From: CBDFGQ01 sp965247295
GTDB lineage: Bacteria; Chloroflexota; Dehalococcoidia; Lucifugimonadales; JAGWBF01
Direction of reading: 5' to 3'
NCBI GenBank assembly: GCA_965247295.1
Contig: CBDFGQ010000001.1
Location: 60,674-124,673 of the forward strand
Length of the DNA: 64,000 bases
Shown piece by piece: positions 1 to 9,029 of this stretch; within the stretch, counting starts at the first letter, position 1; every line of letters begins with the position of its first letter. The position numbers were made by a program, and so were the translations under genes. The notes beneath the pieces were generated by a model. The model was not told the DNA's origin, made no database searches, and saw nothing but the letters and a program-made list of their open reading frames with translations.

Positions 1-1
1 A

Positions 2-229
2 GCGCCCTTCCCGACTCCCGCCGCCGGAGTGCTGGAGCCGGCCGACAGTGCCGTGCCTGCGCCCGTGGGGGACCAGGTGGCCGAGCCTACTCCACCTGAA
101 GAGGCCATGGAGTCTACACCGGCTTTCTGGCGTGTCCTGGAGGGTGTGCTGGGTGCCGTAGCCCTACTCGTTGTGGCGGCTGCTATCTGGCGGCTACGGC
201 GTCGTGGCGGGCGCGCCGTGTCTCGATAG
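2..229 (+). CDS. C-terminal end of a membrane-anchored protein (partial)
   Basis: This open frame enters from the left edge and ends at a TAG at 227-229. The visible 75 residues are a Pro/Ala/Glu-rich linker, then one hydrophobic helix (LEGVLGAVALLVVAAAIW) and a short arginine-rich tail. That layout suits a C-terminal membrane anchor with the tail in the cytoplasm and the rest of the protein outside. An internal GTG at 29 is probably not the start, because the same frame stays open to the window edge. The functional domain is outside the window, so no function is assigned. Confidence 0.6.
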   Translation, partial: APFPTPAAGVLEPADSAVPAPVGDQVAEPTPPEEAMESTPAFWRVLEGVLGAVALLVVAAAIWRLRRRGGRAVSR

Positions 230-311
230 GTACCGGGAACATTTCCTCGCCATTGTACGTCTCTATCTATAGGAGACTCACACTGATTCCCAATTAAAGG
301 AGAGGTGCGAC

Positions 312-1319
312 ATGGCAAGAGAAATTAAGGGACATGCTATGAGAAGGGGCAAGGTCCTAGTGCTGCTGGCGGCCCTCGGTGCAACTGTGCTTATAATCGG
401 CGCCTGTGGCGGGTCCTCCAGCACCGCGACCGCGGAGGGGATTGCCCAGCTGGAGCCGAACGGCCTGTCATCACCATCTTCGGAATCCGCAAGTCAGCCA
501 GAGGGGCAGGCCGAAGGGGCCCAGGTCGGCGCTTCAATGCCGGCCGCCGCCGGCGAGACGTCCGCTCCCTCAGGGTTATCTTCCCTTGGTGAGATCGCGG
601 AGGTGGAGCGGACCTCGGGTCCGCTGGAAACGGCTGTCAGCGCCGCCGTGGTCCCCGCGATACAGTACGTGCCCAACCAGCAGGTTGGTATCTGGGTGAC
701 GGGGTGAGGGGAGGTCACGACCACGCCCAACCTGGCTGTGCTCAGCGCCGGTGTTGAGGCCATGGCAAGCTCTGTCGAGCAGGCGAGGGGTCAGGCTGCA
801 GGGGCCATGGACGGCGTGATCGCCACACTGAAGGCGCGGGGAATACAGGACAGGGACATCCAGACCCGCCACTTCAACATCTCGCCCGAGTACACCTATA
901 ACGAGCTGAAGAGGCAGCGGGAGCTGGTTGGCTACCGGGTGACCAACCAGGTGTCAGTAAAGATAAGGGACATGGACAGCGTTGGCATCGTAATTGATGA
1001 GGTGGCCGAGGCCGCCGGCGACCTGGTGCGGATTCAGGGAATAAGGTTTACCGTGGAAGACACTAAAGTACTGGAATCTCAGGCCAGGATAGAGGCGGTG
1101 CAGGACCTGATGTCCAAGGCCCGGCAGTTTGCCGAGCTGACCGGGGTCCAGCTTGGCAATCCCACATTCCTGAGCGAGGGCGGCGGAGCTGTTCCCAGAG
1201 TCCAGAATCTTGCCGTGAGGGCCTTGGCCGAGGCGGCGCCGGCGCCCCCAACGAGCATCAGCGGCGGAGAGCTGACGGTGACCATTACTGTGCAAGGCGC
1301 CTTCTCCATAGTTCAGTAG
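312..1319 (+). pseudogene. SIMPL-domain (DUF541) lipoprotein, interrupted by an in-frame TGA
   Basis: A predicted surface lipoprotein of the SIMPL/DUF541 family, whose bacterial members have no settled role. The N terminus (ATG 312, or 339 for a shorter signal peptide) has a basic start, a hydrophobic helix and the lipobox IIGAC, then a long Ser/Ala/Glu linker. The SIMPL domain begins at GIWVTG and runs to the stop at 1317-1319. Its middle is typical, with a segment reading ARGIQDRDIQTRHFNISPEY. A TGA at 705-707 interrupts the frame between VTG and GEVTTTPNLAVL; those two halves join into one conserved SIMPL strand, and both ORFs share a frame. An AAAGGAGAGG ribosome binding site precedes 312. 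Readthrough, a nonsense mutation or a base-call error could each explain the stop. Confidence 0.75.
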
Positions 1320-1364
1320 CTGGGACTGTGTGCTTGCACCACGGGGGTTACTGCCCGGCGGTTA

Positions 1365-1397
1365 GGAGGTCCCCCTCATCACGGTGATGGGGCCTCC
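1365..1397 (+). terminator. Hairpin downstream of the SIMPL gene
   Basis: An interrupted inverted repeat: GGAGG, CCCC and ATCAC on the left pair with GTGAT, GGGG and CCTCC on the right, with small bulges. It lies 46 bases after the SIMPL stop and before dcd. No clear T-run follows, so it is only a candidate terminator. Confidence 0.4.
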
Positions 1398-1505
1398 TTC
1401 CGGTAATCGAGGCTTCCGACGGCGAGGTTGAACGGGGCTGGAGAGGGCTGTTAAACTGTCGGCGGCGTACCTGCGCCCGCCACGACTATGTATAAGGGGT
1501 CGCCC

Positions 1506-2099
1506 ATGCTGTTAAGCGACAGGAGCATCAGGGAGGCGGTGGAATCCGGGAGGATCATTATAGACCCCTGGGACGAGAGTATGGTTCAGCCGGCCAGCGT
1601 GGACCTCCGGCTGGGTAAGAAGCTGCGGGTCTTTCGTAGCGCCAGCTTGCCCTATATAGATGTAATGCAGGAGTCCCCCGGCTTGACGGAGGAGGCAGAG
1701 ATTGACGAAGTCAACCCCTTCTACCTGCACCCTAACGAGTTCGCCCTGGGGGTGATATACGAGAACATCTGCATCCCCAGCGACATCGCCGCGCGCCTGG
1801 ATGGCAAGAGCTCACTGGGGAGACTGGGGCTTCTGGTTCACTCCACGGCTGGCTGGGTGGACCCCGGGTGGAGGGGACACCTTACCCTGGAGCTGAGCAA
1901 CGTATCGGGGCTGCCCATCACACTGTACTACGGTATGAAGGTGTCCCAGATATCATTTCTGCAGCTGACGACTCCTGCCGAACATCCCTATGGCAGCAGG
2001 GCCCTTGACAGCAAGTATCAGGACCAGGTGGAGCCCGAGCCCAGCAGATATTACCGAAACTACGGCCCCAAGAGACGCAGGACCTCGCGGCGACCCTGA
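1506..2099 (+). CDS. dcd: dCTP deaminase
   Basis: Cytosolic deaminase of the dCTP deaminase/dUTPase trimer family; it converts dCTP to dUTP on the way to dTMP. The 197-residue product is the usual length. The N terminus MLLSDRSIREA is family-typical, which favours the ATG at 1506 over an in-frame ATG at 1488. The central signature KSSLGRLGLLVHSTAGWVDP followed by GHLTLELSN contains the conserved catalytic glutamate region. The C terminus ends in a basic tail. It stands alone between a candidate terminator and the riboflavin operon. Whether the enzyme is monofunctional or also has dUTPase activity cannot be read from these motifs. Confidence 0.93.
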   Translation: MLLSDRSIREAVESGRIIIDPWDESMVQPASVDLRLGKKLRVFRSASLPYIDVMQESPGLTEEAEIDEVNPFYLHPNEFALGVIYENICIPSDIAARLDGKSSLGRLGLLVHSTAGWVDPGWRGHLTLELSNVSGLPITLYYGMKVSQISFLQLTTPAEHPYGSRALDSKYQDQVEPEPSRYYRNYGPKRRRTSRRP

Positions 2100-2251
2100 C
2101 CCGTATCGGCTCCGCCTAGGCCTCCACGGACGCGGAAATCGGGCGCCGGCTGCACCGGGCCTGGCTGCTTTCAACTAACCAAACCATCCGCCACTGCTCC
2201 TATGGTGGCGCTTCTATTAGAATTGTGATGTTGCGTATCAGTCAATATGTC

Positions 2252-2280
2252 TTGACACTATGTGGAATAATCTCCAGAAT
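2252..2280 (+). promoter_or_regulatory. Candidate sigma-70 promoter for the riboflavin operon
   Basis: A perfect TTGACA (2252-2257) is followed after 17 bases by CAGAAT (2275-2280, four of six consensus bases). It lies about 65 bases before the chosen ribD start. The rest of the 2100-2345 gap shows no FMN-riboswitch signature. Confidence 0.5.
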
Positions 2281-2345
2281 TAGGCACAGAGCTGGAGATG
2301 CCAGGCCAGCCCAGATGCAGCCAACGGGTGGTTGGTGCAGCCTCC

Positions 2346-3488
2346 ATGAGCGAAAGTAAGAACTACATGCGCAGGGCCCTGACCCTCGCCAGGCTGGCGG
2401 TAGGGACCAGCAGCCCCAATCCTCCGGTGGGGGCCATTGTGGTGAAGGGGGATGAGGATGTGGGCGAGGGGTTCACCCTGCCCCCAGGGCAGAGTCACGC
2501 GGAGATCGTGGCCCTCGACCGGGCTGGAGATAGGTCTCGTGGGGCTTCGCTGTACGTGACTCTGGAGCCCTGCTGTATCTACGGACGCACTCCCCCCTGT
2601 ACCCAACACATCATCGCCTCGGGCGTTGCCGAGGTGCACGTCGCCGCTCCGGACCCCAACCCACGTATAAACGGCCGGGGCATGGCCGAGCTGAAGGCTG
2701 CTGGGATCCTGGTGCACCACGGTGAGGGGGAGGAGGAGGCTAGGTATCTGTACGAAGGATTTGCCAAGCATATAAACACCGGCGTACCATTCGTTACCGC
2801 CAAGTTCGCCATGAGCCTGGATGGGAAGATCGCGACACATACCGGCGACTCCAGGTGGGTCACAGGCGAGGCGGCCCGTGGCCAGGTGCAGGAGATGCGA
2901 AGGACCTGCGATGCCATAATGGTGGGCGTGAACACAGTACTCAAGGATGACCCACTCCTTACGGCCCGTGATGAGACCGGCCAGCCCTCGGCCCGCCAGC
3001 CCATCAGAGTGATCGTGGACAGCCGGGGCCGGACGCCGCCAGGGGCCCGGCTTCTGAAGGAACCGGGGCACACAGTTATCGCGGTAACCGGACCGTCCCC
3101 CGAGGGGGTCCAGGCTCTGGAAGAGGCCGGTGGCGAGGTGATGGAGCTACCCTCAAGCGCCGAGGGCCTGGTTGACATTCCTGCCCTGCTCCGGTCGTTG
3201 GGTGCCAGAGGGGTGGTCAACCTGCTGGTGGAGGGAGGCGGGACGCTGCTGGGCTCTCTCTTTGACTTGGGTGTGGTGGACAAGGTGGCGGCCTTTGTCG
3301 CCCCTGTCGTGATAGGAGGCCAGTCGGCTCCTTCGCCCGTTGCCGGCGAGGGGAGCCGCAGTTTGTCACAGGCCATGAGGTTGGAGCGCGTGCAGGTCCA
3401 CCAGTACGGGGAGGACGTACTCATAGTTGGCTACCCGCCACAGGGATGGAGCGCCGGAGACATGGCCAGTCCTGGATCGGGAGAATAA
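2346..3488 (+). CDS. ribD: Bifunctional riboflavin deaminase/reductase RibD
   Basis: Catalyses two consecutive riboflavin steps: deamination of the diaminopyrimidine intermediate, then NADPH-dependent reduction of the ribosyl side chain. The 380-residue product has an N-terminal zinc deaminase domain with HAE (His51, Glu53) and LEPCC plus TPPC (Cys76, Cys85). The C-terminal reductase domain starts near VTAKFAMSLDGKIAT and contains LLVEGGGTLLGS. The ATG at 2346 gives the family start (SESKNYMRRALTLAR); an upstream ATG at 2298 would add 16 atypical residues. It is first in the operon, and the ribE GTG follows its stop after one base. Confidence 0.95.
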   Translation: MSESKNYMRRALTLARLAVGTSSPNPPVGAIVVKGDEDVGEGFTLPPGQSHAEIVALDRAGDRSRGASLYVTLEPCCIYGRTPPCTQHIIASGVAEVHVAAPDPNPRINGRGMAELKAAGILVHHGEGEEEARYLYEGFAKHINTGVPFVTAKFAMSLDGKIATHTGDSRWVTGEAARGQVQEMRRTCDAIMVGVNTVLKDDPLLTARDETGQPSARQPIRVIVDSRGRTPPGARLLKEPGHTVIAVTGPSPEGVQALEEAGGEVMELPSSAEGLVDIPALLRSLGARGVVNLLVEGGGTLLGSLFDLGVVDKVAAFVAPVVIGGQSAPSPVAGEGSRSLSQAMRLERVQVHQYGEDVLIVGYPPQGWSAGDMASPGSGE

Positions 3489-3489
3489 C

Positions 3490-4086
3490 GTGTTTACCGG
3501 GATAGTGGAACAGGTAGGACGGGTGACGTCCCTGGAAGCGCCGTTCAACGGCGTTGGGGTGCACCGCCTCAGCATCAGAGCCATCGAGTCTCTGGACGAA
3601 TTGAAGCTGGGCGAGAGCATCGCGGTTAACGGGGCATGCCTGACGGTGGTGGCCCTGGCCGACAAAGGCTTCAGTGTGGAACTGGCGCCGGAGACGGTTC
3701 GCCGGACCAACCTTGGCGCCCTGGAGCCGGGAGGCGGGGTAAACCTGGAGCGTCCCCTGGCGGTCGCCGACAGGCTGGGCGGGCACATAGTCCAGGGACA
3801 TGTGGACGGCAGGGGAAGGATGATCTCCGCTAGGAAGGATGGAGATTGCGTACTCATGGGATTTCGAGCTCCCAAGAGGCTCATGCGCTACATCGTCGAG
3901 AAGGGTTTCGTGGCCGTGGACGGCATCAGCCTGACGGTGGTAAACAAGAGGACTTCATCATTTAGTGTGTCGGTGATACCATATAGTCTGGAGCACACAA
4001 TTTTAGGGGAAAGGCGAGTGGGCGACTCGGTCAACCTGGAGGTGGATATCCTGGCCAAGTACGTGGAAAGCCTCCTCAGGCCGTGA
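3490..4086 (+). CDS. ribE: Riboflavin synthase alpha subunit
   Basis: Converts two molecules of 6,7-dimethyl-8-ribityllumazine to riboflavin and the pyrimidinedione. The 198-residue protein has the two tandem lumazine-binding repeats of the family: the first starts FTGIVEQVGRV and contains SIAVNGACLTV; the second contains GHIVQGHVDGRG and FVAVDGISLTVVN. The start is the GTG at 3490, giving the family N terminus M-FTGIVE; an in-frame ATG at 3427 lies inside ribD and is rejected. One base separates it from the ribD stop, so translation is probably coupled. Confidence 0.95.
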   Translation: MFTGIVEQVGRVTSLEAPFNGVGVHRLSIRAIESLDELKLGESIAVNGACLTVVALADKGFSVELAPETVRRTNLGALEPGGGVNLERPLAVADRLGGHIVQGHVDGRGRMISARKDGDCVLMGFRAPKRLMRYIVEKGFVAVDGISLTVVNKRTSSFSVSVIPYSLEHTILGERRVGDSVNLEVDILAKYVESLLRP

Positions 4087-4125
4087 CGTTGGTTTTCCCC
4101 ACTCCACTCCCTGGAAGAAGGCGAT

Positions 4126-5331
4126 ATGCCCCTAGCAAGCGTAGAAGAGGCCATAAGGGACATAAAGCAGGGCAAGTACCTCGTTATCGTCGATGACGAG
4201 AAACGGGAGAACGAGGGCGACCTCGTGATCGCCGCGGAGAAGGTGTCCCCCGAGTCTGTCAGCTTCATGATAAACCATGCCCGTGGGCTCCTGTGCATGC
4301 CCGCCATCGGTGAGCGGCTGGACCAGCTGAACTTGCCTCCTATGGTCGACGGCCAAAACACGGCCAAGCACGGCACCGCTTTCACCGTCTCGGTCGACTA
4401 CACCAATGGCACCAGCACCGGTATCTCGGCCTCCGATAGGTCGGCTACCATCAAAGCCATAATCGATCCCCAGTCCAAGTCCGAGGACTTCGCCCGCCCC
4501 GGACATCTCTTTCCGCTGAGATATGAGGAGGGAGGTGTGTTGGTGCGCGCGGGCCATACCGAGGCCATCGTGGACCTGGCCCGCCAGGCAGGCTTGTACC
4601 CTGCGGGCATTGTCTGCGAGATCATCAACGCCGATGGCACGATGGCCCGTATGCCCCAGCTTGAGGAGTTCTCCCGTGAACACAACATAAAGATCATCAG
4701 CATTGCCCAGATCATCGCCTTCCGCAGACGTCGAGAAAAGCTGGTGGAGAAAGTGGCCGAAGCCCGCCTGCCGACACTGCACGGCGAGTTCCAGATCCTG
4801 GCCTACAGGAGTGTGGTTGACCCGGGTGAGCACCTGGCGCTGGTCATGGGCCAATGGCAGCCCGATGAGCCCGTGCTGGTAAGGATCCACAGCGAGTGTC
4901 TTACCGGGGACGTCTTTGGCAGCATTCGCTGCGATTGCGGAGAGCAGATAAGGCAGTCCCTGGAGATGATCTCCAGGGAGGGAAAGGGCGTCTTCCTCTA
5001 CATGCGGCAGGAGGGTAGGGGAATAGGTTTACATAATAAGATTAAAGCGTACTCCCTCCAGGACGACGGCATGGACACGGTTGAGGCTAACGAAAAGCTG
5101 GGCTTTGAGTCGGACCTTCGCCACTATGGAATTGGGGCTCAGGTGCTGGGCGATCTGGGGGTGAAGAAGATGCGTCTTCTTACCAACAACCCCCGCAAGA
5201 TGGTAGGTCTGGCCGGCTATGACCTGGAGATCGTCGAACGGGTGCCCGTAGAGGTCCAGGCCACGGACGAGAACAGGGGTTATATGCAGACCAAGCGGGA
5301 CCGGATGGGCCACATCCTGTTCCACTGCTAG
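4126..5331 (+). CDS. ribBA: Bifunctional DHBP synthase / GTP cyclohydrolase II
   Basis: The N-terminal half makes 3,4-dihydroxy-2-butanone 4-phosphate from ribulose 5-phosphate (DDEKRENEGDLVIAAE, GTSTGISASDRS, RPGHLFPLR). The C-terminal half is GTP cyclohydrolase II, which opens GTP to start the pyrimidine branch; its zinc site is in SECLTGDVFGSIRCDCGEQ and its active loop is RQEGRGIGLHNKIKAY. At 401 residues it is the normal fused length. It is the last gene of the ribD-ribE-ribBA operon, 39 bases after ribE. The lumazine synthase gene ribH, which often follows, is not in the window; a convergent prfB comes next. Confidence 0.96.
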   Translation: MPLASVEEAIRDIKQGKYLVIVDDEKRENEGDLVIAAEKVSPESVSFMINHARGLLCMPAIGERLDQLNLPPMVDGQNTAKHGTAFTVSVDYTNGTSTGISASDRSATIKAIIDPQSKSEDFARPGHLFPLRYEEGGVLVRAGHTEAIVDLARQAGLYPAGIVCEIINADGTMARMPQLEEFSREHNIKIISIAQIIAFRRRREKLVEKVAEARLPTLHGEFQILAYRSVVDPGEHLALVMGQWQPDEPVLVRIHSECLTGDVFGSIRCDCGEQIRQSLEMISREGKGVFLYMRQEGRGIGLHNKIKAYSLQDDGMDTVEANEKLGFESDLRHYGIGAQVLGDLGVKKMRLLTNNPRKMVGLAGYDLEIVERVPVEVQATDENRGYMQTKRDRMGHILFHC

Positions 5332-5356
5332 GTTGGGAACCAGCGGTCCTTGCCCC

Positions 5357-6458
5357 TTATTCCGTTTCCACCATCTCCAGGAGGTAGGCTTTCACGAAGT
5401 CGTCCAGCGCGCCGTCCAGGACACTTTCGGGTTGGGTGCTCTGGTATCCGGTACGGTGGTCCTTTACCAGCTTGTAGGGGTGTAGCACGTAGCTCCTTAT
5501 TTGATTCCCCCATTCCGCGGATATGTGCTCACCCTTCACCCTCGCCATCTCCTCGGCCCTCTGCTGCCACTGTCTGTCCAGCAGCCGCGCCATGAGAATT
5601 TTCATGGCAAACTCGCGGTTTTGATGCTGGGACCGCTCGTTCTGGCAGGATACCACCATGCCGGTGGCCAGATGAGTGATGCGCACCGCCGAGGCTACCT
5701 TCTGCACATTCTGCCCACCCGGGCCGCTGGAGCGGAAAAAGTCTACCTTAATGTCGTCGGGCCTGACTGTTATCTCCGGGTCTTCTTCCCCGGCGGGCAG
5801 TACCTCGGCAAGGGCAAAGGAGGTGTGTCTCAGGTGGTTTGCGTCGAAAGGAGAAAGCCTTACCAGCCGGTGGACACCCTTCTCCGCCTTGAGATAGCCG
5901 AAGGCATAGCGCCCCGCGACCTCGATGGTGACGCCTTTAATGCCAGCCTCTTCCCCGTGGGAAATATCGAGGACCTGAGCCTTCCATCCCCGGCTCTCCG
6001 CCCATCGCAGGTACATTCGCAACAGCATCTGGGCCCAGTCCTGGGACTCGGTCCCACCGGCTCCGGCGTGGATGGAGAGGATGGCGGAGCGCTCGTCGTA
6101 GGGGCCGGAGAGAGTTAGCTGGAGTTCATGCTGTGCCAGCATGTTGGAGAGCTCCCCGCTTTCGGCCCTGAGCTGCTCCTCCAGGGAGTCGTCCCCCTCC
6201 TCAATCGCCAGGTCCGTCAGCTCCAGGAGTGACGCCGCCCTGGACTGCAGGTCTCTCCACAGGGATACGGCATCCTTCAGCTGGGCCAGCTGCCGCATCT
6301 TACGCTGTGCCTCCTGAGAATCGTCCCAGAATGCAGGGCGAGCGGCCTCGAGCTCCAGCCTGCTAATTTCGGACTCTTTATGGGGGACGTCAAAGATGGA
6401 CCAGAACGGTTTCGATCTTTCGGCTCATGTCTCCTAGCTTCAGCCTCAAGTCCTGCAT
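5357..6458 (-). CDS. prfB: Peptide chain release factor 2 (programmed +1 frameshift)
   Basis: Recognises UGA and UAA stop codons in the ribosomal A site and triggers peptide release. The 366-residue product has the catalytic GGQ loop (SSGPGGQNVQK) and the tripeptide region LSPFDANHLR that identifies RF2. Translation starts at ATG 6458-6456, with a GGGAGG ribosome binding site upstream. After 22 codons it meets CTT TGA C (6395-6389). Reading through by slipping +1 gives LDVPHKESEISRLELEAA and FWDD, which match the RF2 N terminus, so the frame break is the known autoregulatory site. It is convergent with ribBA and is last in a minus-strand gene run. Confidence 0.95.
6389..6395 (-). other. RF2 programmed +1 frameshift site CTTTGAC
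   Basis: On the minus strand the P-site codon CTT is codon 22 and the in-frame TGA is codon 23, followed by C. This is the slippery heptamer used in most prfB genes, where scarce RF2 lets the ribosome slip. The G-rich internal Shine-Dalgarno element that usually sits just upstream is not evident: the preceding bases read GTTCTGGTCCAT. Confidence 0.93.
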
Positions 6459-6554
6459 CAATCTCACCCTCCCTATGTGTGTTTTATTGTTATCGGCTTC
6501 TTCGGCGCCTTCAGACGTCGTCGTCGGACCCCTGAACACTACCCTTTACAGGGC

Positions 6555-7244
6555 TCACTTCCGGCGGCCAGGTTCTAGCCGGCCCGCGGCCGCCTTGTGC
6601 GCCATCTTGGTGGTCTCGGGCAGCCGTGTACTGGTGCAGCATGCCTGGACCCACCGGACCGCCGACGGCAAGTCCACCTTGTGGCCCACCGAAACATAGA
6701 CCGGACTAACGTTTGTCCGGGTCCTGACCGCCATCCCGATAACGGCGCCTTCCCGGTCAACAATTTCGGCGCGACAGCCAGCCTCGGCGCCCAATGACCC
6801 GTGCCGCCCAGTGAGTATCGACTTGGCGCATCCTATGGTTGGGGTATCAGCGAGCAGTCCCAGGTGGCAGGCCAGACCGAAACACCTGGGGTGGGCCAAG
6901 CCATGTCCGTCCGCAATTATGATGTCGGGTGCGAGTTCCAGCCCCTCCAGGGCGTCTATGAGCACCGGCGTCTCGCGAAAGGACAACAGACCGGGTATGT
7001 ATGGCAAGGAGGGTTTCCCCTCGGCCAGGCTCACCTCTTCAACGTCAAGGGATGGATAGCCTAAAACCACCGCCGCCGCCCGGACCAGTCCTTCGCCATT
7101 GGGGGGAGAGATGTCCACGCCCGCTATATGGCGAACGCCATCGCCGATTACGTCGTGGCAAGAGACCATCGGCGCCAGTTCGCGTTGCAGGGCTACTGCC
7201 TCCTCGATGCTCACGTGCCACGGGTGCAGACTCCGCACTCTCAC
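6555..7244 (-). CDS. nfi: Endonuclease V (deoxyinosine 3' endonuclease)
   Basis: Repair nuclease that nicks DNA one phosphodiester 3' of deoxyinosine and related deaminated bases. The 229-residue product has the family motifs in order: HIAGVDISPP (first catalytic aspartate), LPYIPGLLSFRETP, IIIADGHGLAHPRCFGLACH and a conserved GCAKSILTG segment. The C-terminal 25 or so residues are poorly conserved and basic. It lies between recJ and prfB on the same strand, about 95 bases from the prfB start. Confidence 0.92.
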   Translation of the reverse strand: MRVRSLHPWHVSIEEAVALQRELAPMVSCHDVIGDGVRHIAGVDISPPNGEGLVRAAAVVLGYPSLDVEEVSLAEGKPSLPYIPGLLSFRETPVLIDALEGLELAPDIIIADGHGLAHPRCFGLACHLGLLADTPTIGCAKSILTGRHGSLGAEAGCRAEIVDREGAVIGMAVRTRTNVSPVYVSVGHKVDLPSAVRWVQACCTSTRLPETTKMAHKAAAGRLEPGRRK

Positions 7245-7316
7245 AGCACCATTATAGCAGCTTCCCGAAGGCGCCTACTGGCGACAGGTCAGTGCTCGGG
7301 ACTCGATAGCAGGGGA

Positions 7317-8999
7317 CTACTCGCGCCCCGCGGACGGGCGGAAGTCCAGTACCTTCAGGGACAGCAGCTTGTTGCCGTCGCGCCACTCGGTGCGAATCGT
7401 GTACACCACGTCCAGCATTGGGGTGTCTCTCACCCACTGGTCTGCCCTGCGGAAGGCAATCGCGTCCCAGGTGACGCTGCCTTCTTTGAGTTTCATCAGC
7501 AGGTGCTGTCCCTGGGCGCCCACGGGCCGAGCATGCTGCAGACCGAGGTTGCGGGTCAGGAAGGTGGGTGTAGGGTTCTCCATGCCAAAGGGCTCCAGGT
7601 CTTGCAGCCGTCGGAAGGTTTCCCCCACCAAGCTGGACACCGACACCTCCGCGTCTATGTCCAGGATGGGTTTCAGGTCCCGCTCCCCCAAAGCGTCCTC
7701 GGCCACCCTTTGCAGCCTGTCCCTTAGAGTAGGCAGGTGCTCCGGGTCCATCTGGAAGCCGGCCGCGGCGGGGTGTCCCCCGTGGTCTATGAACAGGTCA
7801 CCGCATTGGTGAAGCGCTTCCACCATGTTGAACTCCCGTATGCTGCGGGCGCTGGCCCTCACGACTCCGTCCACCCGTGACATCACCACCGCCGGTCGAT
7901 AGAACTCATCCACCAGCCTGCTGGCCACCAGCCCGAGGACGCCTGGGGGGAATTCAGCGATGTCCACGGCGAGAATGGGCGGCAACGGCGCCCAGCCCTG
8001 CACGATTTCACGGGCCCGTTTGTACGCCTCTTCGGTCAGCCGCTGTCGCTGCCGGTTGAGGGTCTCAAGCCGTCCGGCCAGAGACTCTGCCTCCGTGTCA
8101 GAAAGGGTCGTCAGGAGGCGGTAGGTGGTCTGGGCGCTTTCCAGCCTGCCAGCGGCGTTGAGGCGTGGCGCGATGACGAAGGAGATCGTCTCGGCGTCTA
8201 TGGACTCGGGCTTAATCCGGGCCTGGCGGTAAAGGGCCAGCAGACCCGGCCTCCTGGTGCGCCCCAGCTCCTTCAGCCCCTCCCTCACAAGGAAACGGTT
8301 CTCGTCCTTCAGGGGGACAAGGTCGGCTACGGTGCTCAGCGCAGCCAGCTCCAGCAGGTCTCGCTTCCAGGGCTGCCCCACTAGCTCGTAGAGGCCCTGA
8401 ATTAGCTTGAAGGCCAGGCCGCCTCCGGATAGCTGATCGAAGGGATAGCTGGATGTGGGGAGCTTGGGGTCTATGACTGATAGGGCGAGGGGTAGCGTCG
8501 TCTGGGGTGAATGGTGGTCGGTGATGATGACGTCCATTCCCAAATCCTGGGCCAGCGATACCTCGTCACGGGAAGTTACACCGCAGTCCACCGTCACCAG
8601 GACCGACACCCCTCGGTCCCAGAGGGCGCGGACCGAGGCTGCGCTCAGGCCGTGGCCCTCGGTCATGCGGTCCGGTATGTAAGGCACTACCGTGGCCCCC
8701 AGATCGGACAGGCCTTGAGCCATCAGTGCCGTGCCGGTGACGCCATCTACGTCGAAGTCGCCGAAGATCCCCACGGTCTCACCGCGCTTAATGGCCTTGT
8801 GCAGGCGATGGAGGGCGGGTTCCATATCGGGGAGCAGCGCGGGATCGTGGAGAGAGGGTTTGAAGAAAGACTCTATTTCAGAGCTGGTGGTTATATCGCG
8901 GTTGATCAGTAGCTGGGCCACTACGGGAGGGAAGTCCAGCCCTTGGGCGTCTCCCAAAGACGGGGACGGACGCAACCGCCATTCTTTTAGCTGAGGCAT
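7317..8999 (-). CDS. recJ: Single-stranded-DNA-specific exonuclease RecJ
   Basis: 5'-3' single-strand exonuclease used in recombination and mismatch repair. The 560-residue product has the DHH phosphoesterase motifs GDFDVDGVTGT, TVDCGVTS and IITDHHSP in the first third, the DHHA1 signature GGHPAAAGFQM near residue 430, and a C-terminal oligonucleotide-binding-like region. The length matches short RecJ proteins. fabF lies 30 bases upstream and nfi 72 bases downstream on the same strand, so they may be cotranscribed. Confidence 0.95.
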   Translation of the reverse strand: MPQLKEWRLRPSPSLGDAQGLDFPPVVAQLLINRDITTSSEIESFFKPSLHDPALLPDMEPALHRLHKAIKRGETVGIFGDFDVDGVTGTALMAQGLSDLGATVVPYIPDRMTEGHGLSAASVRALWDRGVSVLVTVDCGVTSRDEVSLAQDLGMDVIITDHHSPQTTLPLALSVIDPKLPTSSYPFDQLSGGGLAFKLIQGLYELVGQPWKRDLLELAALSTVADLVPLKDENRFLVREGLKELGRTRRPGLLALYRQARIKPESIDAETISFVIAPRLNAAGRLESAQTTYRLLTTLSDTEAESLAGRLETLNRQRQRLTEEAYKRAREIVQGWAPLPPILAVDIAEFPPGVLGLVASRLVDEFYRPAVVMSRVDGVVRASARSIREFNMVEALHQCGDLFIDHGGHPAAAGFQMDPEHLPTLRDRLQRVAEDALGERDLKPILDIDAEVSVSSLVGETFRRLQDLEPFGMENPTPTFLTRNLGLQHARPVGAQGQHLLMKLKEGSVTWDAIAFRRADQWVRDTPMLDVVYTIRTEWRDGNKLLSLKVLDFRPSAGRE

Positions 9000-9029
9000 T
9001 ATCCCCTGCCGTGGTGTCCCAGAGAGGGA

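Noticed and set aside
705..707. Selenocysteine codon in the SIMPL lipoprotein
   Set aside because: The family has no conserved cysteine at this place and no SECIS-like hairpin is evident just downstream.
2100..2345. FMN riboswitch upstream of ribD
   Set aside because: The conserved RFN core sequences are not visible; only a sigma-70-like promoter is supported.
2280..3071. Minus-strand ORF of 263 codons opposite ribD
   Set aside because: It is the mirror of a conserved gene; high GC at the third position keeps antisense frames open.
5501..6118. Plus-strand ORF opposite prfB
   Set aside because: Shadow of the conserved release-factor gene on the other strand.
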